From contig JAJYJL010000346.1 in NCBI GenBank assembly GCA_021789565.1, forward strand, positions 1 to 7,570: a DNA stretch of 7,570 bases. Direction: 5' to 3'. The first letter of the stretch is position 1, and each line of letters begins with the position of its first letter. Origin of the DNA: Acidobacteriota bacterium (GTDB lineage: Bacteria; Acidobacteriota; Terriglobia; UBA7540). Position numbers and translations under genes: made by a program. Below, piece by piece: positions 1 to 5,053 of the stretch. The notes under the pieces are model-generated. The model saw nothing but the letters and a program-made list of their open reading frames with translations. It made no database searches and was not told where the DNA came from.

Positions 1-285
1 GCGCGGGCAGAGCGAGATAGCGTGATGGCTCCTGCGCGGGCCGAGTACGATAGCGTGATGGCTCCTGCGCGGGCCGAGTACGATAGCGTGATGGCTCCTG
101 CGTGGGCCGAGTACGAGCGCGTGACGGCTCCTGCGCGGGCCGAGTACGAGCGCGTGACGGCTCCTGCGTGGGCCGAGTACGATAGCGTGGAGGCTCCTGC
201 GTGGGCCGAGTACCAGCGCGTGACGGCTCAGACATGGGCTCGCTGCTACACTGTGGATGGCAGCTCAGAGAAGGGCAAATCATGA
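1..285 (+). CDS. C-terminal part of an 11-residue tandem-repeat protein (partial, 5' end outside window)
   Basis: The frame is open from the first base, so the gene begins upstream. Residues 6-71 of the visible part consist of six 11-residue units of the form D/E-S/R-V-M/T-A-P-A-R/W-A-E-Y, with a degenerate unit on each side, followed by a short unique tail ending in KGKS. Small residues, one Pro per unit and the E-Y pair are invariant; Arg/Trp and Asp-Ser/Glu-Arg alternate. Repeats of this AEY-type occur in uncharacterised phage and bacterial proteins; no function is known to me. An extended or helical repeat rod is possible but is inference. The stop overlaps the next gene's ATG (ATGA at 282-285), so the two are probably translationally coupled. 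Confidence 0.75.
   Translation, partial: ARAERDSVMAPARAEYDSVMAPARAEYDSVMAPAWAEYERVTAPARAEYERVTAPAWAEYDSVEAPAWAEYQRVTAQTWARCYTVDGSSEKGKS
16..213 (+). repeat. Six tandem 33-bp repeats
   Basis: Units start at 16, 49, 82, 115, 148 and 181, each exactly 33 bp and in frame, ending in GCCGAGTAC. Degenerate units flank them at 1-15 and 214-246. Units differ at only a few fixed positions: CGG/TGG, GATAGC/GAGCGC and ATG/ACG/GAG. The exact length and near-identity suggest recent expansion by slippage or unequal recombination. Confidence 0.95.
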
Positions 286-692
286 CCGCATCTGTGAAAC
301 GGATCTATCGCACGATCTACCGACCGTGGCCGTGGGTGCTGTTGGGTTCGGCTGCTATGCTCATGGCGCAAGCCGTGATCTGGTCTCCCCTGGCAATAAA
401 GGGCGCGGTGCTCGGGCTGGCGTTCGTAGCGCTCATAGCCTCGGCTATCGTGCACCGCAAGCAGGAAGACAAGTTCTATTCGCTGACAGCGCTGACATTC
501 GAGGAAACCATGCTCTACGTCGCCGCGGTCGAGAAGTGGGGCCGCATTCGGCCATGCCGAAATTTGCCGTGGAAGCAGTGTTTCAGCGTGCTTCCCGACA
601 AGGGCTTGTCGATGTGGTTCAACATCAAGGGCGGATCGACAAAGATTCTGTCATGGTCTCAGATCGGTACGGAGGTAGACGATGCCCGGTAA
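282..692 (+). CDS. Small membrane protein with two transmembrane helices, unknown function
   Basis: 136 aa. The ATG at 282 is chosen because it overlaps the previous stop as ATGA and has AGAGAAGGG just upstream; a longer frame from 201 would run deep into the repeat gene. A basic N-terminus (KRIYR) precedes a hydrophobic segment at about residues 16-36, and a second at about 38-58 begins after a very short turn, giving a helical hairpin with both ends probably cytoplasmic. The remaining 75 residues look soluble, with a mixed beta-like pattern and a WSQIG stretch near the end. I do not recognise the family. It sits immediately before the recombination genes and overlaps the next gene by 11 bp, so it belongs to the same early operon. 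Confidence 0.75.
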   Translation: MTASVKRIYRTIYRPWPWVLLGSAAMLMAQAVIWSPLAIKGAVLGLAFVALIASAIVHRKQEDKFYSLTALTFEETMLYVAAVEKWGRIRPCRNLPWKQCFSVLPDKGLSMWFNIKGGSTKILSWSQIGTEVDDAR

Positions 693-891
693 GACGACGG
701 TAACGTATGACGCCGAGACATACGCGCGAATCAGCGATCTTGTGAAGCAGATTGAACTTTGCGTGTCGGGTGCTCTGTCGCACAAAGCAATCGGCCATAA
801 TGTTGCCGAGTCCATTTTCACGCGGCTGCGGCAGCTTGAGGCGAATCTCAAGGAGGGAGTGATCAATGAAAGCAACGTCGATCCAAGTTAA
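682..891 (+). CDS. Small helical protein, unknown function
   Basis: 69 aa with a clear ribosome binding site (GGAGG at 671-675) seven bases before the ATG. The sequence reads as mostly alpha-helical: an N-terminal stretch with alternating polar residues (TTVTYDAETYARI), then two amphipathic helices with Leu/Ile spacing (LVKQIEL and IFTRLRQLEANL). One Cys and no zinc-binding pattern. It overlaps the upstream membrane-protein gene by 11 bp and the downstream ERF gene by 26 bp, and its 3' end carries the ERF gene's ribosome binding site (AAGGAGGGA at 850-858). The position suggests an accessory of the recombination block, but nothing in the sequence proves it. Confidence 0.7.
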   Translation: MPGKTTVTYDAETYARISDLVKQIELCVSGALSHKAIGHNVAESIFTRLRQLEANLKEGVINESNVDPS

Positions 892-1603
892 GGATGTAGC
901 AGTGCGTAGGCCTCGGACTCCGAAGGTACAGTCACCGGCGATCGATCCAAAGGACGCCTTTCTGCTGGAAGTGCTCAAGCAGGGAGCGAGCCTGGACCAG
1001 ATGCAAAGGCTAATCGACATGCGCAACGCGGAGCAGGAACGGCAAGCTAAGCTCTCGTTTGACGAGCACTTCGCGGAGATGCAACGCGATTTCACGGAGA
1101 TCCACGCCAAGCGCGTAAAGCAGGGCCACAACTACAAATACGCACCCATCGAGGTGCTTGTGAATGCCTACGGCCCTACAATCGCAAAGCACGGTTTTTC
1201 GTTCCGCTGGGGGAAAGAGAAGTCGTTAGATGGCGGCGGAAAACAAAGCCTCATGTATGTTTCTGGATTTGGGCATACTGAGGAGATCACCTTCGATCTT
1301 CCAAAGCTCGACGGTACTTCGCAGATGAACCCGATCCAGGTTGCCGGAGCTATGTCGAGCTATGGCCACAGGTACACGTTTCTGGCCGGTTTCGGAATCA
1401 CAGTTGAAGACGAAGACACTGACGGAAATCTCACGTTCGAGGACGGTGTGAAGTACGCCGCCGAGGTCGCGCTGATTCGTGAAGCGAAGGACATGGACGA
1501 GCTCGCAGCGGATTTCAAGCTGCTGTACCAAAAGCTCGACAACGAAGGCCGTCAGATCATTTCGCGCGAGAAAGACAAACGGAAGAAGGAATTGAGCAAA
1601 TGA
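866..1603 (+). CDS. erf: ERF-family single-strand annealing protein
   Basis: 245 aa. ERF proteins bind single-stranded DNA, form rings and anneal complementary strands during phage recombination and genome circularisation. The core signature is visible: YKYAPIEVLVNAYGPTIAKHG at about residues 90-110 (the strand-helix motif of the ERF fold), FSFRW directly after, and the glycine-rich AMSSYGHRYTFLAGFGI at 162-178, matching the conserved SYG-RRY-L--LGI pattern of the family. The first 60 residues are a basic and helical lead; the C-terminus is highly charged (KDKRKKELSK). Length fits the family. The start follows AAGGAGGGA by seven bases. It is coupled by ATGA (1600-1603) to a YqaJ nuclease, the classic pairing of annealase and 5'-3' exonuclease analogous to lambda Bet/Exo. 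Confidence 0.9.
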   Translation: MKATSIQVKDVAVRRPRTPKVQSPAIDPKDAFLLEVLKQGASLDQMQRLIDMRNAEQERQAKLSFDEHFAEMQRDFTEIHAKRVKQGHNYKYAPIEVLVNAYGPTIAKHGFSFRWGKEKSLDGGGKQSLMYVSGFGHTEEITFDLPKLDGTSQMNPIQVAGAMSSYGHRYTFLAGFGITVEDEDTDGNLTFEDGVKYAAEVALIREAKDMDELAADFKLLYQKLDNEGRQIISREKDKRKKELSK

Positions 1604-2238
1604 GCGACGAGCAGCGCACGGAGCAATGGATTCAGGACAGGCTTGGATGCGTGACGGCATCTCGATTGTCCGACGTGCTCGCTATCGTCAAAAGCGGCTA
1701 CTCGGCATCTCGGAAAAACTACATGGCCGAGTTGATTTGCGAGCGGCTTACAGGAGTGCCGTATCCCCACTTCACGTCAAAGGAAATGGAATGGGGAATC
1801 GAACAGGAGCCGTTCGCCCGATCGGCCTACGAAGCAACGACCGGGGTGCTCGTGCAGGAAGTCGGGTTTATCAGGCATCCCGACATTTCGGATACCGGGG
1901 CTTCTCCTGACGGGCTCGTTGGCGACAACGGAGGACTTGAGATCAAGTGCCCGACCACCGCAACGCATATCGAGACCATGCGATCTGGAAAGGCTGACTC
2001 GAAATACTACCCTCAGATGCAGTGGGCTATGGAGTGCTGTGACCGGGACTGGTGGGACTTCGCAAGCTTCGATCCCAGGTTGCCGGAAGGTTTGCAGCTA
2101 TTCGTGGTTCGCGTTCATCGTGACGAAGTGTTTCTCAAAGAGGCTCGCGCGGAAGTCGTGAAGTTCCTTGCCGAGCTTGAGCAGGCAGTGGACGAGCTTC
2201 GAAAGATCGGAGCTCGCAACTTGGAGCCCGTGACATGA
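1600..2238 (+). CDS. YqaJ-type phage recombinase exonuclease (PD-(D/E)XK, lambda exonuclease fold)
   Basis: 212 aa. Expected to digest one strand of double-stranded DNA ends so that the ERF protein encoded just upstream can anneal the exposed strand. The N-terminus carries the R-x-G-x-VTAS motif (R14 to S21), followed by EWGIEQEPFAR around residues 64-73 with the conserved Glu (E70). The catalytic core is SPDG (D104) and LEIK (E114, K116), the PD-(D/E)XK metal site, and a YYPQMQ motif at 136-141 matches the family's Q-x-Q helix. Spacing from SPDG to LEIK is as in lambda exonuclease. All core residues are present, so the enzyme should be active. It overlaps the ERF gene by ATGA and the next gene by ATGA (2235-2238). 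Confidence 0.92.
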   Translation: MSDEQRTEQWIQDRLGCVTASRLSDVLAIVKSGYSASRKNYMAELICERLTGVPYPHFTSKEMEWGIEQEPFARSAYEATTGVLVQEVGFIRHPDISDTGASPDGLVGDNGGLEIKCPTTATHIETMRSGKADSKYYPQMQWAMECCDRDWWDFASFDPRLPEGLQLFVVRVHRDEVFLKEARAEVVKFLAELEQAVDELRKIGARNLEPVT

Positions 2239-2687
2239 AAGTCACGTGCGCTGGTGTCTTCAAAGACGGGCAGATACGCAACCTGGAACCTGGGAAGCTT
2301 CGAGCGATGAAAGCGAAGCACGGCGACGGGGAAGCATGTACCATAATCTTTGAGGACACCGCACCGCGACCGGAGGGGCCGTTCGAACGCGCTTTCAAGC
2401 TGTTCCACGTTGTGGTCGAGCGATACGCGAAGGCCAACGGCTACAACAAAGAGGCGGCAAAGACTGAGTTGAAATGGTTGCACGGTGAGCGAATGCAGTA
2501 CGTCGAAGGGTTCAAGCCTCCCGATTGGAGCAAGGGGCGATTCGTGCTGATTGACGGCAGCTACTGGTATCTCAAATCAACGACGATCTACGACATGACG
2601 GAGATATCGGCGCTGATTGACGGATCGCTTCAAGCCTGTATCGAATGCGGGGCCGATGTTGAGGATTTGTTGGAGGGGATACGATGA
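2235..2687 (+). CDS. Phage recombination-block protein, possibly NinB/Orf-like
   Basis: 150 aa, coupled by ATGA to the exonuclease gene. The first 45 residues look like beta strands (MKVTCAGVF, ACTIIFED). From about residue 48 a helical part follows: FERAFKLFHVVVERYAKANGYNKEAAKTELKWL reads as two helices (broken here: FERAFKLFHVVVERYAK, then GYNKEAAKTELKWL). Next comes a strand-rich stretch (GRFVLIDGSYWYLKST), then S-T-T-x-x-x-M-T-E-x-x-x-L-I-D at about 115-129 and a helix ending in ECGADVE. The layout of aromatic/HxxxxRYAK helix, KST element and terminal helix with ECGxDVE resembles phage NinB/Orf-type mediator proteins, which load annealases or recombinases on SSB-coated DNA. This is a pattern-level resemblance only; the gene order supports a recombination role. 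It may also be an unrelated conserved phage protein. Confidence 0.6.
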   Translation: MKVTCAGVFKDGQIRNLEPGKLRAMKAKHGDGEACTIIFEDTAPRPEGPFERAFKLFHVVVERYAKANGYNKEAAKTELKWLHGERMQYVEGFKPPDWSKGRFVLIDGSYWYLKSTTIYDMTEISALIDGSLQACIECGADVEDLLEGIR

Positions 2688-2878
2688 ACAAGCGGTATCA
2701 TGTTCACTTGAGCATGGTGATCGACATGGAGAAAGATGAGGCGGTCGATCCGATAGCTCGATTGAACGAGCAGGACGAAGAGATCAAGGATTTGAAATCC
2801 AAGCTTCTGCGCGCGGTCGAAGAGGGCTGCGAGTGGAAGCGCAAGTACGAGGAATTAGAAGCTCGCTCGCATGAGTGA
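2684..2878 (+). CDS. Small charged protein, probable coiled coil
   Basis: 64 aa. The start is fixed by ATGA overlap (2684-2687) and GGAGGGG at 2672-2678. After a short N-terminal strand (RYHVHLSMVIDME) the protein is almost all helix: residues about 25-62 show heptad-like spacing (L-N-E-Q-D-E-E-I, L-K-S-K-L-L, W-K-R-K-Y-E-E-L-E-A), with alternating acidic and basic side chains, typical of a short coiled-coil dimer. Function unknown. It is the last gene before the non-coding gap, and its stop lies about 100 bp upstream of the internal promoter. Confidence 0.65.
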   Translation: MNKRYHVHLSMVIDMEKDEAVDPIARLNEQDEEIKDLKSKLLRAVEEGCEWKRKYEELEARSHE

Positions 2879-2987
2879 GCAAAAGCCTCATGAGGTCGGC
2901 GCGAGAACTGTAGACGTACACGCACAAATAGCCGCTACCGGCCAGCGGCGTTATCCAACCCGAAGCACGGCGCTTGACAAGGGCTGA
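2871..2987 (+). CDS. Doubtful 38-codon open frame
   Basis: ATG at 2871 overlaps the end of the coiled-coil gene by 8 bp and the frame runs to TGA at 2985-2987, coding 38 residues starting MSEQKPHEV. The MSE start matches other small genes of this window, but there is no well-spaced ribosome binding site, the composition is unremarkable, and the frame runs across two inverted repeats and the -35 box of the promoter below. It is listed because nothing else occupies 2879-2973; it may well not be translated. Confidence 0.2.
   Translation: MSEQKPHEVGARTVDVHAQIAATGQRRYPTRSTALDKG
2886..2955. repeat. Inverted repeats upstream of the internal promoter (possible operators)
   Basis: Two dyads are visible: a perfect 10-bp palindrome CCTCATGAGG at 2886-2895, and GCCGCT (2931-2936) facing AGCGGC (2944-2949) across a 7-nt loop, with ATA/TAT just outside. 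They lie about 80 and 25 bp upstream of the -35 box. They could bind a repressor or activator. The second could also form a weak hairpin at the end of the upstream transcript, but it has no T-run and so is not an intrinsic terminator. Confidence 0.3.
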
Positions 2988-3002
2988 GAGGGGCATTATG
3001 AT
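2974..3002 (+). promoter_or_regulatory. Near-consensus sigma70 promoter
   Basis: TTGACA at 2974-2979 (perfect -35), 17-nt spacer, TATGAT at 2997-3002 (one mismatch to TATAAT). Predicted start of transcription is an A around 3008-3010. It is the clearest promoter in the window and lies in the only sizeable intergenic gap. The dyads upstream could be control sites. It would drive the structured RNA described next and, by read-through, the replication gene. Confidence 0.75.
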
Positions 3003-3008
3003 TCTTGA

Positions 3009-3107
3009 AAGCATTGTGTCGGCAGTGCGAAAGAGGCTTGATTCTGGTATTCGGTGCCGACACACCGAACCCTTGGCAGCGGGGCCGACCAGAGTCAAGC
3101 CTTTTTT
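3009..3107 (+). ncRNA. Structured small RNA, about 100 nt, three-way junction (candidate phage regulatory RNA)
   Basis: The unit is bounded by a sigma70 promoter and an intrinsic terminator. A basal stem pairs 3034-3047 with 3089-3102 (14 pairs, one G-U), extended inside by 3048/3088 and outside by 3029-3033 with the T-run. It encloses hairpin 1, TTCGGTG (3050-3056) with CACCGAA (3063-3069) and loop CCGACA, and a weaker hairpin 2, CCCT (3070-3073) with GGGG (3081-3084). The 5' leader 3015-3024 (TGTGTCGGCA) is perfectly complementary to 3055-3064, so it can form a pseudoknot with loop 1 or replace hairpin 1. No coding signal is convincing here. Size and branched shape recall the C4 antisense RNAs of P1/P7-like phages, but I cannot confirm membership. 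Location before the replication gene suggests control of replication or immunity. Confidence 0.6.
3034..3107 (+). terminator. Intrinsic terminator formed by the basal stem of the small RNA
   Basis: The right arm of the long basal stem (3089-3102) runs directly into a T-run, TTTTTT at 3102-3107. The ribosome binding site of the replication gene (GGAG at 3111-3114) starts three bases later. It should end the small RNA and stop read-through from the upstream recombination genes unless antitermination occurs. The stem is interrupted by the two inner hairpins, so it is not a standard compact terminator. Confidence 0.6.
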
Positions 3108-3120
3108 GTTGGAGCAGCTA

Positions 3121-3714
3121 ATGGCGGATCGTTACTTCTGGCTCAAGCTTCAAACAAAGTTCTTTGCTACTGACGATATCAGGGTCATTCAGGCGCAACC
3201 AAACGGAGACAAGTACGTGGTATTTTGGCTCAAGCTTTTGTTGAAAGCGATCGAGCAGAGCGAACCCGGATTGCTCCGTTACAAGAAGGATATTCCGTAC
3301 AGTCCCGAAACGCTCGCTATCGTAACTGACACGGATATCGACGTAGTCAAGAGCGCGATTCAGCTGTTTCAATTGCACAAAATGATCACACTGTGCGACA
3401 ACGGAGACATCTGGATTGAGTCTATTCACGAGATGATAGGGTCAGAAAGTACGTCAGCCAAACGAGTTAGGGCATTCAGAGCCAGAAGAGCAAGGGCGTT
3501 ACTTGGTAACGGTGATGTAACAAAAGGTAACACAGAGTTAGATCTAGAGAAGAGTAAGAAAAAAAAAGAGAAGATTGCGAAAGACGAGGACGAAGAACGC
3601 TCCCGGAGCTCGCCGCTTGAAGCGGCTCCGGTCGCTCAAATACCGAAGGAGATTGCTGAGCCGTTAGCTCAGTTGGAAAGCACGTTAGCGCGGGCCAAAC
3701 GATGGAAACACTAA
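3121..3714 (+). CDS. Phage replisome organiser (N-terminal domain family), replication initiation protein
   Basis: 197 aa. Proteins with this N-terminal domain bind the phage origin and help load the replicative helicase. Family features are visible: YFWLKLQTKFF at 5-15, the I--IQ-QPNGDKYVVFWLKLLLKAIE stretch (broken here: IQAQPNGDKY, VVFWLKLLLKAIE) at 23-45, G-LLRYK-DIPYSPETLAIVT at 50-69 and a winged-helix-like LFQLHKMITLCDNGDIWI at 82-99, followed by the family's SES--AKRVRAFRAR link. The rest is a charged linker with KSKKKKEK and DEDEER and no DnaD- or DnaC-like domain that I can see, so the protein is on the short side. Start at 3121 is preferred: GGAG with six-base spacing, and the M-A-D-R-Y-F-W start fits the family. 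A longer frame from 2974 would begin inside the -35 box. Confidence 0.85.
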   Translation: MADRYFWLKLQTKFFATDDIRVIQAQPNGDKYVVFWLKLLLKAIEQSEPGLLRYKKDIPYSPETLAIVTDTDIDVVKSAIQLFQLHKMITLCDNGDIWIESIHEMIGSESTSAKRVRAFRARRARALLGNGDVTKGNTELDLEKSKKKKEKIAKDEDEERSRSSPLEAAPVAQIPKEIAEPLAQLESTLARAKRWKH

Positions 3715-3992
3715 ACAGTAAACCTCGCTTCATTCTGTCGTTCGCCGAACGTCGAAAAGAAATCGAGCAGAAAGAATGCGATCACGTTAACATCGAGGTG
3801 TCCGAATCTGAGTGGTTGATCTATTGCGCTGATTGTCATGTTGCGCTTGATCCGATTTGGTACTTGCTCAAATGGTCACGTTTTGAGAGAGACGTGCAAT
3901 TCAAAGTTGATATGCTGAAAGAGAACCTAAAGGCGCTCGAAGCCCGACGTAGATTCAAGTGCGTACATTGCGGAAAGGTGAATACTCTATGA
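3702..3992 (+). CDS. Zinc-binding protein of unknown function
   Basis: 96 aa, starting inside the replication gene's last 13 bases. Zinc ligands are evident: C26-x-H28 and C42-x2-C45 (CADCH) could form one site, and C87-x2-C90 (CVHCG) at the C-terminus is the start of a second ribbon-like knuckle or a completing half. Between them is a helical segment rich in Trp and charged residues (WYLLKWSRF; ENLKALEARRR). Small proteins of this kind are common in phage early operons downstream of replication genes and may bind nucleic acid or act as adaptors; no specific function can be given. The stop overlaps the ATG of a 24-codon frame. Confidence 0.75.
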   Translation: METLNSKPRFILSFAERRKEIEQKECDHVNIEVSESEWLIYCADCHVALDPIWYLLKWSRFERDVQFKVDMLKENLKALEARRRFKCVHCGKVNTL

Positions 3993-4063
3993 TCAAATTA
4001 AGCAAGCATGAGTACGGTAGGATGCTTGCTGCTCAGCGCGAGCAGATATTACGAGGGGAGTAG
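3989..4063 (+). CDS. 24-residue micro-ORF
   Basis: ATGA overlap at 3989-3992 with the zinc protein's stop and GGAAAGG about ten bases upstream give it a plausible start. It codes MIKLSKHEYGRMLAAQREQI plus LRGE and ends at TAG 4061-4063, which overlaps the AGGAGG ribosome binding site of the next gene. It could be a true small helical protein or a translation-coupling leader that carries ribosomes to the next gene. No family is recognisable. Confidence 0.4.
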   Translation: MIKLSKHEYGRMLAAQREQILRGE

Positions 4064-4073
4064 GAGGCGTGAG

Positions 4074-4526
4074 ATGACGAAGAGAGAAGCGAGTGAGAGT
4101 CTTGCTACTGCGCTCAGCGAGTGGCGGGACGCGGGAGGCCCAGTGGAAGCGGTTGTCGTGGCAATCCGGCAGCTTGAGGAATCAACCCAGGACGATCCGC
4201 CCGAGATCCAGCCGGGTGAGCTACATCTTTGCCCGCAGCGCGAACTCGACGCCGCCCGAGCGACGATCAAGGAGCTGGAAGGTGATCTTGAATACGAGAA
4301 GCAACAGCACGGGATCACGTCGGCGGGAACGGATGTACTCGTGAAACTCGCGATCGAGCGGTGCGCGGGAGTCGTGAAAGCTCACAGCGAACACATGTAT
4401 GGCTGTTACACAGAATTGGACGCCGACACTGACGAAGCTGATCGGCTGCTCGCCGACATATCGATGCTTGATGACATAACCCGCGAAATCCGCGCGCTCC
4501 CGGCGAAAGGAGGAAGCGATGAGTGA
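4074..4526 (+). CDS. Accessory phage protein, Ead/Ea22-like layout, unknown function
   Basis: 150 aa. The start at 4074 has AGGAGG at 4062-4067; a frame from 4008 is possible but lacks such a site. The N-terminal 40 residues are helical (SLATALSEWRDAG, VEAVVVAIRQLEE); residues about 55-78 form a probable coiled coil (ELDAARATIKELEGDLEYEK); the C-terminal part contains IERCAGVV and ends with DDITREIRALPAKGG. The modular make-up of coiled coil plus an ERC ... IRAL tail is typical of variable phage early proteins such as Ead/Ea22, whose role is poorly known. The same tail type appears in the 102-aa protein at 4742. It overlaps the next gene by 8 bp. Confidence 0.65.
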   Translation: MTKREASESLATALSEWRDAGGPVEAVVVAIRQLEESTQDDPPEIQPGELHLCPQRELDAARATIKELEGDLEYEKQQHGITSAGTDVLVKLAIERCAGVVKAHSEHMYGCYTELDADTDEADRLLADISMLDDITREIRALPAKGGSDE

Positions 4527-4752
4527 GTACCCGTGGAGACCGTTGAAATCAAGCTGTACGAATTGTCTGAAGCCACTTGAAGGGCGCCCTAAATTCAGCG
4601 GGGGACGCGTGGTACTCGCCGGATGTGAACCCATGGAATATCGTCACACAGATGGTACAACAGTATGCGTCATCCACAACACTCCAAGGCCGTATTCCGA
4701 TTGGGGCCAGTTTGCAGATTGGGAAAAGGGAGGCGCCCCCGATGGCGAGTGA
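4519..4752 (+). CDS. Small Cys-pair protein, unknown function
   Basis: 77 aa; AAAGGAGG lies just upstream of the ATG at 4519, which overlaps the previous stop. C13-x2-C16 (CTNCLKPLEG) opens a possible zinc ribbon; C36, H43, C50 and H53 are candidates for the remaining ligands. The C-terminal third is rich in Trp, Asp and Pro and is probably unstructured or a short helix (DWGQFADWEKGG). Not recognised as any family with a known role. Confidence 0.6.
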   Translation: MSEYPWRPLKSSCTNCLKPLEGRPKFSGGRVVLAGCEPMEYRHTDGTTVCVIHNTPRPYSDWGQFADWEKGGAPDGE

Positions 4753-5050
4753 ACAACCGGCCTACTGGTGTGGAATCTGCAAAAGATTCGTGCTTATTGA
4801 AGACTCACAATGTCGTCACAGGGGGGTACACTACATTCCCGCCGCCGCGCTCGACGCACACACGGCTGAGGTGGTGGAGCGGTGCGAACAGGTACTACGG
4901 AACCTTGCAGATGCCAGGGACATTGAAGCGAGCGATCTGGAAGATATCGCCGGGCAGACGACTATTGTCGAAAAGCTCATGCACGATTGCTATTTACTCA
5001 ATGCTGCTGCAAACGCAATTCGCGCGCTCGCCCCGCGCAAGGAGGGTTAG
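4742..5050 (+). CDS. Zinc-binding protein with ERC...IRAL tail, unknown function
   Basis: 102 aa from the ATG at 4742, preceded by GGGAGG at about 4727-4732; a longer frame from 4577 would overlap most of the previous gene and is less likely. The N-terminus has C10-x2-C13 (CGICK) and C24-x-H26 (CRH), a possible zinc knuckle. The C-terminal half is helical (VVERCEQVLRNLADARDIEA, then a helix ending NAIRALAPRKEG). The VERC and NAIRAL elements match the C-terminal part of the 150-aa protein at 4074, so the two genes seem to share a module. Likely an accessory early protein. Confidence 0.65.
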   Translation: MASEQPAYWCGICKRFVLIEDSQCRHRGVHYIPAAALDAHTAEVVERCEQVLRNLADARDIEASDLEDIAGQTTIVEKLMHDCYLLNAAANAIRALAPRKEG

Positions 5051-5053
5051 GGA

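Noticed and set aside
1..246. A CRISPR array, because of 33-bp repeats
   Set aside because: The repeats are contiguous with no spacers, and they keep one open reading frame.
201..281. Longer start for the membrane protein
   Set aside because: It would overlap the repeat gene by 85 bases without a ribosome site, whereas the ATG at 282 has both a site and an ATGA junction.
625..1131. A 168-residue minus-strand frame
   Set aside because: It lies opposite three well-supported + strand genes including ERF and has low-complexity Ser/Arg/Cys composition typical of antisense frames.
3034..3107. A tRNA, because of the branched fold of about 70 nt
   Set aside because: The basal stem is twice the length of an acceptor stem, there is no T-loop consensus, no anticodon arm of proper size and no CCA-type end.
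2974..3120. N-terminal extension of the replication protein from a TTG at 2974 or an ATG at 2998
   Set aside because: The TTG is part of the -35 box and the ATG overlaps the -10 box; the extension spans the structured RNA and does not resemble the family, whose start matches the ATG at 3121 with its own GGAG site.
3139..3237. Iterons: TGGCTCAAGCTT at 3139-3150 and 3226-3237
   Set aside because: Both copies code the same W-L-K-L motif in the replication protein, there are only two, and they are 87 bp apart; protein-level repetition explains them.
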